Below, one piece after another: positions 13,184 to 22,405 of a stretch of DNA of 41,455 nt (position 1 is its first letter; each line of letters begins with the position of its first letter). The stretch is from contig JACQSM010000023.1 in the NCBI GenBank assembly GCA_016205965.1, positions 1 to 41,455 of the forward strand, given 5' to 3'. The DNA comes from Candidatus Uhrbacteria bacterium (GTDB lineage Bacteria > Patescibacteriota > Patescibacteriia > SG8-24). Both the position numbers and the translations under genes were made by a program. The notes beneath the pieces are model-generated. The model made no database searches. It was not told the DNA's origin and saw only the letters and a list, made by a program, of their open reading frames with translations.

Positions 13184-14950
13184 ATGCGCTGGAGGATCGC
13201 GCCGGACGCGCCGGCGGACGCGCGTGAGAAATTTCCCGGGCTGCATCCGATCGCGGCGCGGCTGTTGTGGCAGCGCGGCATCGTCGACAAGGACGAAGCC
13301 GGGCGTTTTCTCGACCCCAGCTACGAGCGCGACATCCACGATCCGTTTCTTTTCAAAGACATGCGCCGGGCCTGCGAGCGCGTCTGGCGGGCGCTCGAGA
13401 TCGGCCAGAAGATCGTCATCCACGGCGACTACGATGCCGACGGCGTCACCGGTTCGGTCCTCCTGATGCAGACGTTCCGCCGAGGGGCCGAACTCATGGG
13501 CGCCGATCCGGGGCTGCTCTCGCATTACACCCCGCACCGCGAAAAAGAGGGCTACGGCGTCCGCGCGGAAACCGTCGAACTGTTGGCGGCCCGAGGCGAG
13601 CAGCTCATGATCACGGTCGACTGCGGCATCGGCTGCGCCGCCGAGATCGCCCTGGCCAAGGAGAAGGGGATCGACACCATCGTCGTCGATCACCACCAGA
13701 TTCCCGAGCGTGTCCCCGAATGCATCATCATTCACCCTTGGGTCGCCGGTGAAACCTACCCCTTCAAGTATTTGGCCGCGGTCGGCGTCGCTTTCAAGTT
13801 CGCCTGCGGCTTCATCCGCTACGCCGCCGAGCGCGGCGCCGCCTTCGAGCCCGGCTACGAAAAATGGCTGCTCGACCTGGTGGCCATCGCCACCGTCACC
13901 GACGTCGTGCCGCTGGTCGGTGAAAACCGCGCCCTGGAGACGTTCGGCCTCAAAGTCCTCAACAAAACCCGCCGGCCCGGCCTCAAAGCGCTGCTCGATT
14001 CCGCCGGACTCGAATCCGGCGGCATCGACACCGTCTCGGTCGGCTACGCCATCGGCCCGCGCATCAACGCCGCCTCGCGCATGAACCACGCCAGCTTGGC
14101 CTTCGCCACGTTGATGGCGGCGACGCCGGAAGAAGCCCGGGTCTTGGCCGACCAGCTCAACGAAACCAACCGCGATCGCCAGCGCTACACCGAACAGATC
14201 ATGACCGCGGCTCGCTGCCGTCTGACCGAGGTTGCCGGCAAAAAGATCTTCGTCTGCGCCGGCGACGGCTGGTCGCCGGGAATCGTCGGCCTGGTCGCCG
14301 GAAAATTCGCCAACGAACTGGCGATGCCGGTGTTCGTTTTCGGCAAGGATGGCGATAAGTTCGTCGGTTCGGGCCGGAGCATCCCCGAGTTCAACGTCGT
14401 GGCCGGCATGGAGCGGTCCAAGAAGCATCTGGCCAGGTTCGGCGGCCATCCCCAGGCATGCGGCCTGACGATCATGGGCGAGGATAATTTCCGCGCCTTC
14501 TGCGGCGAAATCGAAGCCTATGCCGAGGAGATCCTCGGCGGCGTCGAACTCGAGCCGACCCTGCCGGTCGATGCCGAACTCAAGATCGGCGACATCACCT
14601 GGGAGCTTGTCGACCTCATCGCCAAGTTCGAGCCTTACGGCGAGAAAAATCCGCGGCCGCGTTTTTTGCTTCGCGATCTCGAGCTGTACTCGACGACCCC
14701 GGTCGGCAAAACCGGCGGCCACGTGCGCCTCGGCGTTCGCGGCGGGCCGGACCGCCCGGGCGGACTGGCCCCGCGGGAAATCAAACTGATCGCCTTCAAT
14801 TTCGCCGAGCGGGCCAAGGCTTTCGCCCCGCTCTCGAAGGTCGACGCCGTGGTCGAAATCGGCGTCAATGTCTGGAACGGCCGCAAAGATATACAATTGA
14901 AAGTCGTTGATATGCGACAATCCGAATATGCATCTCACCCTGCACACTGA
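13184..14950 (+). CDS. recJ: Single-stranded-DNA-specific exonuclease RecJ
   Basis: 5'-3' single-strand DNA exonuclease of the DHH superfamily (588 aa), acting in recombination, mismatch and base-excision repair. The phosphoesterase motifs are present: VIHGDYDADGVTGS (motif I, near residue 83), ITVDCGIG, and the DHH motif IVVDHHQIP. The DHHA1 domain contains GWSPGIVGLVAGKFANELAM, then GSGRSIPEFNV and FGGHPQACGLTI. A C-terminal OB-fold region ends the protein (EPYGEKNPRPRFLL onward). Length is typical. The last 23 nt overlap the RNase H gene, consistent with coupled translation. Confidence 0.94.
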   Translation: MRWRIAPDAPADAREKFPGLHPIAARLLWQRGIVDKDEAGRFLDPSYERDIHDPFLFKDMRRACERVWRALEIGQKIVIHGDYDADGVTGSVLLMQTFRRGAELMGADPGLLSHYTPHREKEGYGVRAETVELLAARGEQLMITVDCGIGCAAEIALAKEKGIDTIVVDHHQIPERVPECIIIHPWVAGETYPFKYLAAVGVAFKFACGFIRYAAERGAAFEPGYEKWLLDLVAIATVTDVVPLVGENRALETFGLKVLNKTRRPGLKALLDSAGLESGGIDTVSVGYAIGPRINAASRMNHASLAFATLMAATPEEARVLADQLNETNRDRQRYTEQIMTAARCRLTEVAGKKIFVCAGDGWSPGIVGLVAGKFANELAMPVFVFGKDGDKFVGSGRSIPEFNVVAGMERSKKHLARFGGHPQACGLTIMGEDNFRAFCGEIEAYAEEILGGVELEPTLPVDAELKIGDITWELVDLIAKFEPYGEKNPRPRFLLRDLELYSTTPVGKTGGHVRLGVRGGPDRPGGLAPREIKLIAFNFAERAKAFAPLSKVDAVVEIGVNVWNGRKDIQLKVVDMRQSEYASHPAH

Positions 14951-15335
14951 CGGCGGCGCCCGCGGCAATCCCGGGCCGGCCGGCTGCGGCGCGGTCGTCG
15001 CCGACGCCGCCGGAAAAGTGCTCAAAGAGCACGGCCGCTACCTCGGCGAAACCACCAACAACCAGGCCGAGTATCGCGGCTTGATCGACGGCCTGGGTCA
15101 CTGCAAGGAACTCGGCGCCACGACCGTCGACGTCTTCATGGACTCCGAGCTGATCGTCAAGCAGATGCGGCACGAGTACAAGGTGAAGGCAGCCGAATTG
15201 GCGCCGCTCTTCCTTCTTGCCTGGAATCTCTGTGCCGGCTTCAAAAAAGTGACATTCACCCACATTCCGCGGGCCCGCAACAGCCACGCCGACCGCCTGG
15301 TCAACGAGGCGATCGACAGGGGATTGAGCCGATAG
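14928..15335 (+). CDS. rnhA: Ribonuclease HI-family protein
   Basis: RNase H fold nuclease (135 aa) that would cleave the RNA strand of RNA-DNA hybrids. The four catalytic acids can be seen: Asp in LHTDGGARGNPGPAGCG, Glu in NQAEYRGL, Asp in FMDSELIVKQM and Asp in RNSHADRL. It has the Archaeal/Bacillus-type short form, like YpdQ or SSO-type RNases, rather than the longer E. coli form with a basic handle. I place the start at ATG 14928 (MHLTLHTDGG), which puts the first catalytic Asp near the N-terminus. The ORF track start at 14907 adds seven residues with no support. The gene overlaps recJ by 23 nt and is followed by a terminator. Confidence 0.9.
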   Translation: MHLTLHTDGGARGNPGPAGCGAVVADAAGKVLKEHGRYLGETTNNQAEYRGLIDGLGHCKELGATTVDVFMDSELIVKQMRHEYKVKAAELAPLFLLAWNLCAGFKKVTFTHIPRARNSHADRLVNEAIDRGLSR

Positions 15336-15350
15336 TTCCGCCGATAAAAT

Positions 15351-15376
15351 CGCCCGATTAAAATCGGGCGGTTTTA
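15351..15376 (+). terminator. Intrinsic terminator after rnhA
   Basis: CGCCCGAT (15351-15358), TAAA loop, ATCGGGCG (15363-15370), then GTTTTA. It closes the lepA-recJ-rnhA unit, directly upstream of the next promoter. Confidence 0.8.
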
Positions 15377-15385
15377 TGCTATACT
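15377..15385 (+). promoter_or_regulatory. Extended -10 element (TGC TATACT)
   Basis: TGCTATACT lies 10 nt before the ATG of the 511-aa surface protein and just after the rnhA terminator. No -35 match is seen. The start site would be within about 4 nt of the ATG. Confidence 0.55.
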
Positions 15386-15395
15386 CCGAAGGAAT

Positions 15396-16931
15396 ATGCC
15401 CAGGCGCATCGATCGTTTTGCGTTTCGGACTTTGGTCGCGGTCGCCGCCGCTCTTTTGAGCATCGCGCTGCGGCCCGGCATCGCCGCCGCCGGTACGCAA
15501 GACAACGTCGAGGGCTGGGCCTGGTCCGGCACCATCGGCTGGATCTCGCTCAACTGCAATTCGGTCGCGCCGCCGACTTGCGCCACGGTCGACTACGGCG
15601 TCACGTTCGAGGATGTTCCCGGATTCCCGGATCGCGGCAATCTCAAGGGCTGGGCTTGGTCCGAAAACGTCGGCTGGATCTGTTTCGGCATTACATGTGC
15701 GGGCACGACGCCGCAAGGCGGCGCATCCTACGCGCAGTACCGCGGCAGCTACAACGGCAAGACCGACGAGATCTTCGGCTGGGCCAAGATCGACGCCCTC
15801 GGCAACAATGGTTGGATCTCGCTCAACTGCGACAACGATCCGACCACGACCTGCGCCGTTTCGAGCTACCATCTCGTGCTCGACGCCACTCTGCCGACGC
15901 TGACGGCGCCTTTCACCAAAGGCGTGATCGACGATCATTGGGGCTGGAGCGGCACGTCCGAGGGCACCGGCATCGGCTGGATCGATTTCAGTTCGGTGAT
16001 GACCACGTGGGCCGCGGCCAGTCTCGGCGCCGTCAGCCGGCCGGTCGGCGTTTATGAGCCGACGACGGCCACGCCCGGCAGCCGCCTTTTCACCTTCAGC
16101 ATCTCATTTTCGAATCTGACGGCGGCCCAGGACGACCTCCTCCAATGCGACATCCGCCGCTCCGACGGCACCTTGGGCGCGCCGCTGCAAAAAATCTACG
16201 CCTCGACCGTCAGGCATGTCGCCGAGTCCTTGCAATACACCGTGACCGGCGCCGATCCGATCGATAAGATCAAGCGTTGGGAAGTCGCCGCCTGCCGCAT
16301 CGCCGGCCCGCGCACGGCGACCAGCTGTCCGCCGGCCTGCGCCGGAGGGCAAATCTGCGAGGGCGGCAAATGCCGCAATGTCATCGTGACGACGACCGCG
16401 CCGGCCCCGATCTTCGCCCATGCGAACGCCTGGACCATCGCCGACAGCGATACCGACGACGTCTATCTGGCGACCCAGTGCTTCAACGGGTTCCCTGGAA
16501 AATACTTCGGCAATTCCTGGCGCTGCGATTTCAGCGGCGACGCCGATTTTTCCATGGGCATGAGCCAAGGCGCTAATATCGAGCGCTACTGCGGCGATAG
16601 CATCGACAACGACGGCAACGGCGAAACCGATTGCAACGACCGCCACTGCAAGGGGATCTCATTGCTCTGCCGCACGCCGCCCTTGGCGCCGGGCGCGCCG
16701 CCGCTGCTCGAGCCGCTGTCGTGCACCTGGGGCGCTTCCGGCGACAACTTGGCCGACTGCACCGCCGGATTCACGCCCGGAACGATCTGCTGCACCAAGC
16801 AAAACAAGATCGTCGACGGCTACGAATGTTTTCACGGCATTGCCAATGACGGCTACATCGATTGCGACGATCCGGGCGCCGTCGTCGGCGATGTCTGCTG
16901 CTCGACTGCCGGCATGGTTCAAGTCAAATGA
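15396..16931 (+). CDS. Secreted protein with GWAWS-type repeats and Asp/Cys motif
   Basis: A 511-aa exported protein. Basic residues and the hydrophobic stretch TLVAVAAALLSIALRPGIAAAG form a signal peptide. Residues about 35-210 hold four Trp-rich repeats: GWAWSGTIGWISLNC, GWAWSENVGWICFG, GWAKIDALGNNGWISLNC and WGWSGTSEGTGIGWIDF. From memory, this repeat type is common in surface proteins of Patescibacteria. The middle (about 215-340) has a beta-sandwich-like look. The C-terminal third is Cys-rich and contains IDNDGNGETDCNDRHC, the same Asp-rich motif repeated many times in the next protein. No LPXTG or C-terminal anchor is visible. Its stop overlaps the next start (ATGA), so the two proteins are probably made together. 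The function is unknown; adhesion or cell-surface structure is an inference. Confidence 0.8.
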   Translation: MPRRIDRFAFRTLVAVAAALLSIALRPGIAAAGTQDNVEGWAWSGTIGWISLNCNSVAPPTCATVDYGVTFEDVPGFPDRGNLKGWAWSENVGWICFGITCAGTTPQGGASYAQYRGSYNGKTDEIFGWAKIDALGNNGWISLNCDNDPTTTCAVSSYHLVLDATLPTLTAPFTKGVIDDHWGWSGTSEGTGIGWIDFSSVMTTWAAASLGAVSRPVGVYEPTTATPGSRLFTFSISFSNLTAAQDDLLQCDIRRSDGTLGAPLQKIYASTVRHVAESLQYTVTGADPIDKIKRWEVAACRIAGPRTATSCPPACAGGQICEGGKCRNVIVTTTAPAPIFAHANAWTIADSDTDDVYLATQCFNGFPGKYFGNSWRCDFSGDADFSMGMSQGANIERYCGDSIDNDGNGETDCNDRHCKGISLLCRTPPLAPGAPPLLEPLSCTWGASGDNLADCTAGFTPGTICCTKQNKIVDGYECFHGIANDGYIDCDDPGAVVGDVCCSTAGMVQVK

Positions 16932-19900
16932 CCTCTTCCGCCCGCATTTTTTCCGTCCCGCTCGTCGTCGCCTTGGCGGCGCTGCTTTTCGGCGCCGCGC
17001 CGGCCGAGGCGACGATCTCGCCGTCGCCGTGTCCGGGCAGCGTTTGCACCGGCAGCGTCACGGTCGGCGGCCAGGCGGTCAACTACGCCTACACCCAGCA
17101 CGTGAAGGGGAACGGCACCCTTAAAGTCCGGCTCAACGGCGGCACCTACAACACCGGACTGCTGATTTCGTATACGATCGCCGGCCTGCCGACCTTCTCC
17201 GGCTGGTCGACCTACGCCAACCCGACCAACGGCGCCGTGGTGCTGCCGACCGAAGTCGTCGATCCGGCGCATACCGCCTATGAGCGCAAAGACGCCGACG
17301 GCTGCGCCTCCTGCATCGTCGACCAGGTCATGACCGTGACTTTTTCGGGACTGGCCGATGGCGCCTACTCGTTCGACGTTTCGATTTTCCAGAACGGAGC
17401 CGGGGGAGTCGTCTTACTCGATCTGCCGTTCTACGTCGATGCTGGCGCTCCCGACAACAACGAATCGACCCCGTGGGCCGCGATTTCGGGCATGGACAAG
17501 CCCTGCGCCGACCTCAATGGCGGCCAGCCGATCGACAACGACCTCGACTATTATTCTAACTGCGCCGATACCCAATGCGTCGGACAGATCGGTCGGGCCG
17601 GCGACGGCGCTCTGTGCCAGAATCCCGAATCGACCTGCACTGACGCCTTCGATAACGACGCTGACGGCTTGAGCGACTGCCTCGACTCAAGCTGCAACGG
17701 CCTGGTCGGGCGGACCTCGCCCTTGGCCTACTGCCAGTACGCCAACGAACACGACACCATCAGCGGCACCCAGGCCTGCACCGACAACTTCGACAACGAC
17801 GCCGACGGCTTGAGCGATTGCTACGACAACGTCTCGTCGCCGTCGGGCAATCCAGCCAACACCTGCTGGAAGCAGAACACCGGCTGTCCGGCGACCGAGA
17901 CGAGTTGCACCGACGGCATCGATAACGATTACGATCAGAGTTACAACTCCGGCTACGATGCCGTGCCGACGACCGGCAAAAATTGCCAGGACTACGACTG
18001 CGCCGGCAATCCCGCCTGCCCTTCGAACGAAGCCAAGACCGCCGGCGGCGTTGACGCCGAGGCGCAATGCTTCAACACTGTCGACGACGATCTCGATACC
18101 AAGATCGACTGCAGCGATCCCGATTGTGCCGGCGTCGTCAACCCCGGCAATCCCGATCAGATGTGCCATGAAAAGGAGTTCGATCTGGTCCAACATTACC
18201 AATTTTGCGCCAACTCTTTCGACGATGACGGCGACGTGCCGATCGACTGCGCCGACACCGACTGCAAGCGCGCCTTCGGCAGCTGCGGGCCATGCCCGAA
18301 CCGCGAGGACTTCCGTTATAACTCATGCGCCGACGGCAGCGACAACGATTCCGATAACGCCACTCAAGGCTTCGACTGCGCCGATCCAGACTGCGCCGGG
18401 AAACTCGGCTCGCTGACTCTCGGAGCGCAGTGCGCGACCGCCGAATCCGGCGCCTTGTGCAAGGACGGTTTCGACAACGACCAGGACGGCTCGGCCGATT
18501 GCCTCGATTCCGGCTGCTCCGGCGCCGCCGGGCCGTCGGGCGAGACCTGCCAGCCGGCCGCCGAAACGACCTGCAATGACGGCAAGGACAACGATGCCGA
18601 CGGCAGCATCGATTGCGCCGACACGCAGTGCTTCGGCGTCGGTTCCTGCGCCGTCAAAAATTGGACCAACGCCGCCTGCCAGATCGTGCCCGAATACTCC
18701 GGTTTTTTCGCTTTCGCCAGCGGAACGCCGACCGTGACCGCCCGCGTCACCACCAAGTCGCATGTCTTTGGCGGCGCCCCGGCCGAGGTCGAAATCCGCG
18801 GCACGGCGACGTATTCGAGCGTGGCCGTCTACGTCGGTAACAACACCGACCCGGCGAAATATTTTCCCTATGCGTCGGGAAGCTGCGCTCTCACTGGCAC
18901 TGGTGCGGCGCAGATGTCCTTCACTTCTATCGACGGCCATCAGATTCAGATTTTTAATCAAACCGGGCAGACGATTTCTAATTTCGACGTCACCTTGTCG
19001 TGTCCGACACCGGTGACGCCGGCCGCGACCCGGAATTACCAGATCAGCGTTTCGATGCTCAAGCAGCCCGGCAGCGTCGTCGAATACGGCAGCGCCGCCG
19101 TCTCGACCACGCTTTACGAACACGCCAACCCGACGGTGACCGAGATCGAACCTGAAGGCGATTCCGGCGGCACGCTGACCGTGCCCTACAATACCAGCCG
19201 CCGTTTCCGGGTCGTCCCTAATGATCCCGGCGCCGGCCTGGACACCTCGGGCGTCTGCCGCTGCACCCTCAAAGTCAGCGGTCCCGAGACCACCTACGCC
19301 TCGCCCGACGGCAACTGCATCACCGGCCCGCTGACCTTCCAGAGCGACATGGCGCCGATCACCCTCGACGCCAAAGCCCAGGACGGCGCTGCCAACGAAA
19401 GCGGCTACGGCGCCAATTCGACTTTCACCGTCAACGTCGTGCCGGCCATGACCGTGCCGTTGACCAGCCGGCCGACCGGGCACACGTCGCCGTTCCTTAA
19501 AGGGCTGGCATCGGAGCCGCCCGAGCAGCGGCGTTTGTCGATCGACATTCTCGACGTCGAGTTCCGCACCGGCACGACCGACGGCTGGCCCGTCGGCGCC
19601 CCCTGCAACATCTACGTCCGCGATTCCTCCGGCGCCATCGTCAATGGCCCGGTCGGCCCGACCGCCACTCTCCCCGGAGAAATCATCGGCAATCTGATCC
19701 GCTGCAACGGCTCCATCACCTTGCCGACCGGGCTGTCCGACGGCGAGTACGGCGTCGCGGTCCGCGTCGCCGACACCGACGGCGATACCGGCGGTCCGAC
19801 GTTCGTCGGCGGCGGCACCTTCGAATCCAACCGTCGGGCGCTGTTCATGTGCAACAACGTGCCGGCGGCCGGAGAACCCGAGACGATCTGTTCCCAAGCC

Positions 19901-21265
19901 GACTTCGACGACGACGGCGCTCCCGAAGGCCTCTTCACCACGCTCTACTCGCCGGCGCCGCGCGCCTGCGACAACTGCGTCAATCTGACCAACGATCAGA
20001 CCGATGCCAACGCCAACGGCATCGGCGACGCTTGCGAACCGAGCGATCCCTTCGGCCGCTGCGAATTCGATCGCGACATCATCAGCCAATGCGCTTCCGA
20101 TGCTCCGCCGACTTGCACCGGTCCGCGTTGCCCGGGCCCGCCGGAAGTCGATGTCGGCACCTGCCAGAACGATCCCGAAGCGGCCCAGTGCATCGATGAC
20201 AGCGATTGCGGCCCGGATCGCGGACCATGCGCCAACTACACCCAGCCGCCGACGCAAAAAAGCCTCCCGTCCTGGGGCATCTGTTCGGCCGACGGCAAAA
20301 TCTGTTTCAAGGACAACCAGTGCAACAATTCCGTCGGCGCCTGCACAGTCGGCGGAGCCGCTTGCGAGCGCGACATCGACTGCGGCGATAACGGCCCCTG
20401 CGTCGGCGCCGACACCTGCCTCAACCTGCTTTTCCCCTGGCTCCAGACCAGCTACGGCAACATCTTTTCGAAGAAGAAGATCAGCGCCGCCGAGCCGCCG
20501 CCGAGCGGCCAGTATAACGCCACCTACTGCATGTCAGCCCGCGACCAGGTGCTGAACTTCAAGAGCCAGTCTTGCGACCCGTCCACCGGCGAAGTCCTGC
20601 CCGACACCCGATTCGAACTTCCCAAGGCGTCGAACACCTACACCACCGTGCTCGGCCGCATCGACGTCGCCGGTCTTTTGGCCGGCCGCTACGGCGATGT
20701 CATCACGATTTCGCCCGACATGACCGGCGTGACGTATCCGCTCAAAGGCAAGGTCTACGTCCTCGAAAATGCCGACCTCGTCGTCAGCGGCGCCCCCGTG
20801 ACCATATCGAACGGCTCGCTCACCGACCGCGGCAACGGCACCATCGTGGTCAAGGGCGGCAACATCACTTTCAACACCGATGTCAGCTATTCGGCCGCCT
20901 CGATCTTCCGGCTGCCGGCGCTGGCCTCGATCGGCTGGATCGCTCTCGACGCCGAAAGCGGCCCTAATCTCGGCTTGAAAGGCAATATCTATATCGGCAA
21001 AGACGTCACCCAGGTCGACGGCGCCTTCTTCGCCGGCGGCCAGGACGGCATCTACACCGTCTGGCCGACCAGCGATCAGAGCGAACTCGCCCTCACCGTC
21101 CACGGCCTGATGGTCGGCCGCGCTTTCCATCTCGGCCGCAACTACAAGAGTTCGACCGAAGGCTCCGAACGTTTCATCTACGACGGCCGGGCCATCGCCA
21201 ATCCGCCGCCCGGCTTCGCCGATGTCACCAAGAGCCTGCCGCTCTTTAAAGACAGCGCACCCTGA
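16928..21265 (+). CDS. Giant secreted Asp/Cys-repeat protein, probably calcium-binding (1445 aa)
   Basis: Very large exported protein. The start is the ATG at 16928 overlapping the previous stop; the ORF-track start is earlier and unsupported. A signal peptide (PLVVALAALLFGAAPAEA) is followed by a beta-rich domain. Residues about 195-575 hold nine copies of a motif of the form C-x-D-x-x-DND-x-DG-x-x-DC-x-D-x-x-C, for example DAFDNDADGLSDCLDSSC and DGKDNDADGSIDCADTQC. The alternating Asp looks like EF-hand or thrombospondin-3-like Ca2+ loops. A thrombospondin type 3-like stretch (CDNCVNLTNDQTDANANGIG) lies near residue 1020, then Cys-rich modules. The last 200 residues, ending in GSERFIYDGRAIANPPPGF, form a domain I associate with Patescibacteria surface proteins. 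It lies directly upstream of the pilus locus. A role as adhesin or pilus-associated protein is an inference. Confidence 0.82.
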   Translation: MTSSARIFSVPLVVALAALLFGAAPAEATISPSPCPGSVCTGSVTVGGQAVNYAYTQHVKGNGTLKVRLNGGTYNTGLLISYTIAGLPTFSGWSTYANPTNGAVVLPTEVVDPAHTAYERKDADGCASCIVDQVMTVTFSGLADGAYSFDVSIFQNGAGGVVLLDLPFYVDAGAPDNNESTPWAAISGMDKPCADLNGGQPIDNDLDYYSNCADTQCVGQIGRAGDGALCQNPESTCTDAFDNDADGLSDCLDSSCNGLVGRTSPLAYCQYANEHDTISGTQACTDNFDNDADGLSDCYDNVSSPSGNPANTCWKQNTGCPATETSCTDGIDNDYDQSYNSGYDAVPTTGKNCQDYDCAGNPACPSNEAKTAGGVDAEAQCFNTVDDDLDTKIDCSDPDCAGVVNPGNPDQMCHEKEFDLVQHYQFCANSFDDDGDVPIDCADTDCKRAFGSCGPCPNREDFRYNSCADGSDNDSDNATQGFDCADPDCAGKLGSLTLGAQCATAESGALCKDGFDNDQDGSADCLDSGCSGAAGPSGETCQPAAETTCNDGKDNDADGSIDCADTQCFGVGSCAVKNWTNAACQIVPEYSGFFAFASGTPTVTARVTTKSHVFGGAPAEVEIRGTATYSSVAVYVGNNTDPAKYFPYASGSCALTGTGAAQMSFTSIDGHQIQIFNQTGQTISNFDVTLSCPTPVTPAATRNYQISVSMLKQPGSVVEYGSAAVSTTLYEHANPTVTEIEPEGDSGGTLTVPYNTSRRFRVVPNDPGAGLDTSGVCRCTLKVSGPETTYASPDGNCITGPLTFQSDMAPITLDAKAQDGAANESGYGANSTFTVNVVPAMTVPLTSRPTGHTSPFLKGLASEPPEQRRLSIDILDVEFRTGTTDGWPVGAPCNIYVRDSSGAIVNGPVGPTATLPGEIIGNLIRCNGSITLPTGLSDGEYGVAVRVADTDGDTGGPTFVGGGTFESNRRALFMCNNVPAAGEPETICSQADFDDDGAPEGLFTTLYSPAPRACDNCVNLTNDQTDANANGIGDACEPSDPFGRCEFDRDIISQCASDAPPTCTGPRCPGPPEVDVGTCQNDPEAAQCIDDSDCGPDRGPCANYTQPPTQKSLPSWGICSADGKICFKDNQCNNSVGACTVGGAACERDIDCGDNGPCVGADTCLNLLFPWLQTSYGNIFSKKKISAAEPPPSGQYNATYCMSARDQVLNFKSQSCDPSTGEVLPDTRFELPKASNTYTTVLGRIDVAGLLAGRYGDVITISPDMTGVTYPLKGKVYVLENADLVVSGAPVTISNGSLTDRGNGTIVVKGGNITFNTDVSYSAASIFRLPALASIGWIALDAESGPNLGLKGNIYIGKDVTQVDGAFFAGGQDGIYTVWPTSDQSELALTVHGLMVGRAFHLGRNYKSSTEGSERFIYDGRAIANPPPGFADVTKSLPLFKDSAP

Positions 21266-21278
21266 TAGGGTGTATACT
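21249..21278 (+). promoter_or_regulatory. Possible promoter of the pilus operon
   Basis: AAGACA, 18 bp, TATACT. The -35 overlaps the end of the giant surface protein gene. The leader to pilM would be about 20 nt without a Shine-Dalgarno. The -35 match is partial. Confidence 0.35.
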
Positions 21279-21304
21279 CCAGTTGAAACCATCTTTTCCA
21301 CACT

Positions 21305-22387
21305 ATGGGACTTTTCGGCCCCAAGAAAGTGAGCTATCTCGGCGTTGACCTCGGCATCGGCGGCGCCAAATTGGTCGAATTGCAGAACGAGAAGGGCCGG
21401 GCCCGTCTCGTTACCTACGGATTTACCGAGCGCCTGCCCGACGCCGAACCGGCCAGCCTGGTCGATGCGCCCCGCGAAACGGCCGAGCTTCTCAAGAAGG
21501 TCGCCCAAAAAGCCAAGGTCACCACCAACAAGGCCATCACCGGGCTGCCGGTCGCCTCGGTTTTCAGTTCGGTCATCAGCATTCCCAAGGGTTCCGAAAA
21601 AGAACAGCGCGACGCCATCCAATGGCAGGCGAAAAAGTTGATTCCCGTGCCGCTCGAGGAGATGATCATCGATCACAAGATCATCACGCCGGCGGCGGCG
21701 AAAGGCGCGCCGGCCGCGGCCAAAAAAGACGAACCCAAGAGCCTCCAAGTGCTCATCACCGGCGCCTCCAAGGCGATGGTCCAGAAGTACGTGACGGTTT
21801 TCAAACAATCCGGCCTCGAACTCATCAGCCTCGAAACCGAAGCCTTCGCCCTGATCCGTTCGCTCATCGGCAAGGATCGCGCCACTTCGATGATCGTCGA
21901 CATCGGCGCCGCCCGCACCAACATCATCATCGTCGAGAACGGCATCCCTTTCGTCACCCGGAGCCTCGACATGGGCGGAGCCACGCTCACCAAGGCCATG
22001 GGCAAAACCTTGAACCTCGACCTCAAGTCCGCCGAGCAGATGAAGTGCGACATCAAGAGCGTTTCGTCGATCTATCCGGGCGAGGGCCTGCCCAAGATTT
22101 TCGAGACCGTCATGCTGCCGATGGTCACCGAGCTCCAGTATTCGCTGAACCTGTATACCGGCCAGGGAGACGGGCCGGCCAAGACGGTCGAAAAGATCAT
22201 CCTGACCGGCGGTTCGGCCATCTTGCCGTCGCTGGCCCAATATTTCTCGTCGCAGCTCAATATCCGCACGTATCTCGGAGATCCTTGGGCCCGCGTCGTC
22301 TATCCCGATGAGCTCCGGTCCGTCATCGAGGAGATCGGTCCGCGCTACGCCGTCGCCGTCGGACTGGCGATGCGCGACATCGAATGA
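21305..22387 (+). CDS. pilM: Type IV pilus assembly protein PilM
   Basis: Cytoplasmic actin-like ATPase-fold protein (360 aa) that binds the N-terminus of PilN and links the cytoplasmic ring to the inner-membrane platform of the type IV pilus. Family features include YLGVDLGIGGAKLVEL at residues 11-26, the phosphate-loop-like IVDIGAARTNIIIVENGIPF, RSLDMGGATLTKAMG, and IILTGGSAILPSLAQYFSSQ. The N-terminus MGLFGPKK is typical. It is first in a long run of pilus genes. No pilQ or true pilP gene follows, as is usual in organisms without an outer membrane. Confidence 0.92.
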   Translation: MGLFGPKKVSYLGVDLGIGGAKLVELQNEKGRARLVTYGFTERLPDAEPASLVDAPRETAELLKKVAQKAKVTTNKAITGLPVASVFSSVISIPKGSEKEQRDAIQWQAKKLIPVPLEEMIIDHKIITPAAAKGAPAAAKKDEPKSLQVLITGASKAMVQKYVTVFKQSGLELISLETEAFALIRSLIGKDRATSMIVDIGAARTNIIIVENGIPFVTRSLDMGGATLTKAMGKTLNLDLKSAEQMKCDIKSVSSIYPGEGLPKIFETVMLPMVTELQYSLNLYTGQGDGPAKTVEKIILTGGSAILPSLAQYFSSQLNIRTYLGDPWARVVYPDELRSVIEEIGPRYAVAVGLAMRDIE

Positions 22388-22405
22388 TCGTCAAGCATAT
22401 CGCTC

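Noticed and set aside
11518-13290. 590-aa minus-strand ORF across lepA
   Set aside because: It is antisense to a complete lepA and is Asp/Arg/Gly-rich low-complexity, as expected for reverse frames of GC-rich coding DNA.
13046-15025. 659-aa minus-strand ORF across recJ
   Set aside because: It is antisense to a complete recJ, with no recognisable motif.
17500-18660. Possible CRISPR or DNA tandem-repeat array
   Set aside because: The periodicity is at the protein level (nine Asp/Cys motifs of unequal length). The DNA repeats are imperfect and lie in frame within one ORF.
18323-20257. 644-aa minus-strand ORF inside the giant surface protein gene
   Set aside because: It mirrors the Asp/Gly/Ala repeats of the plus-strand gene; no start signal and no protein motif.
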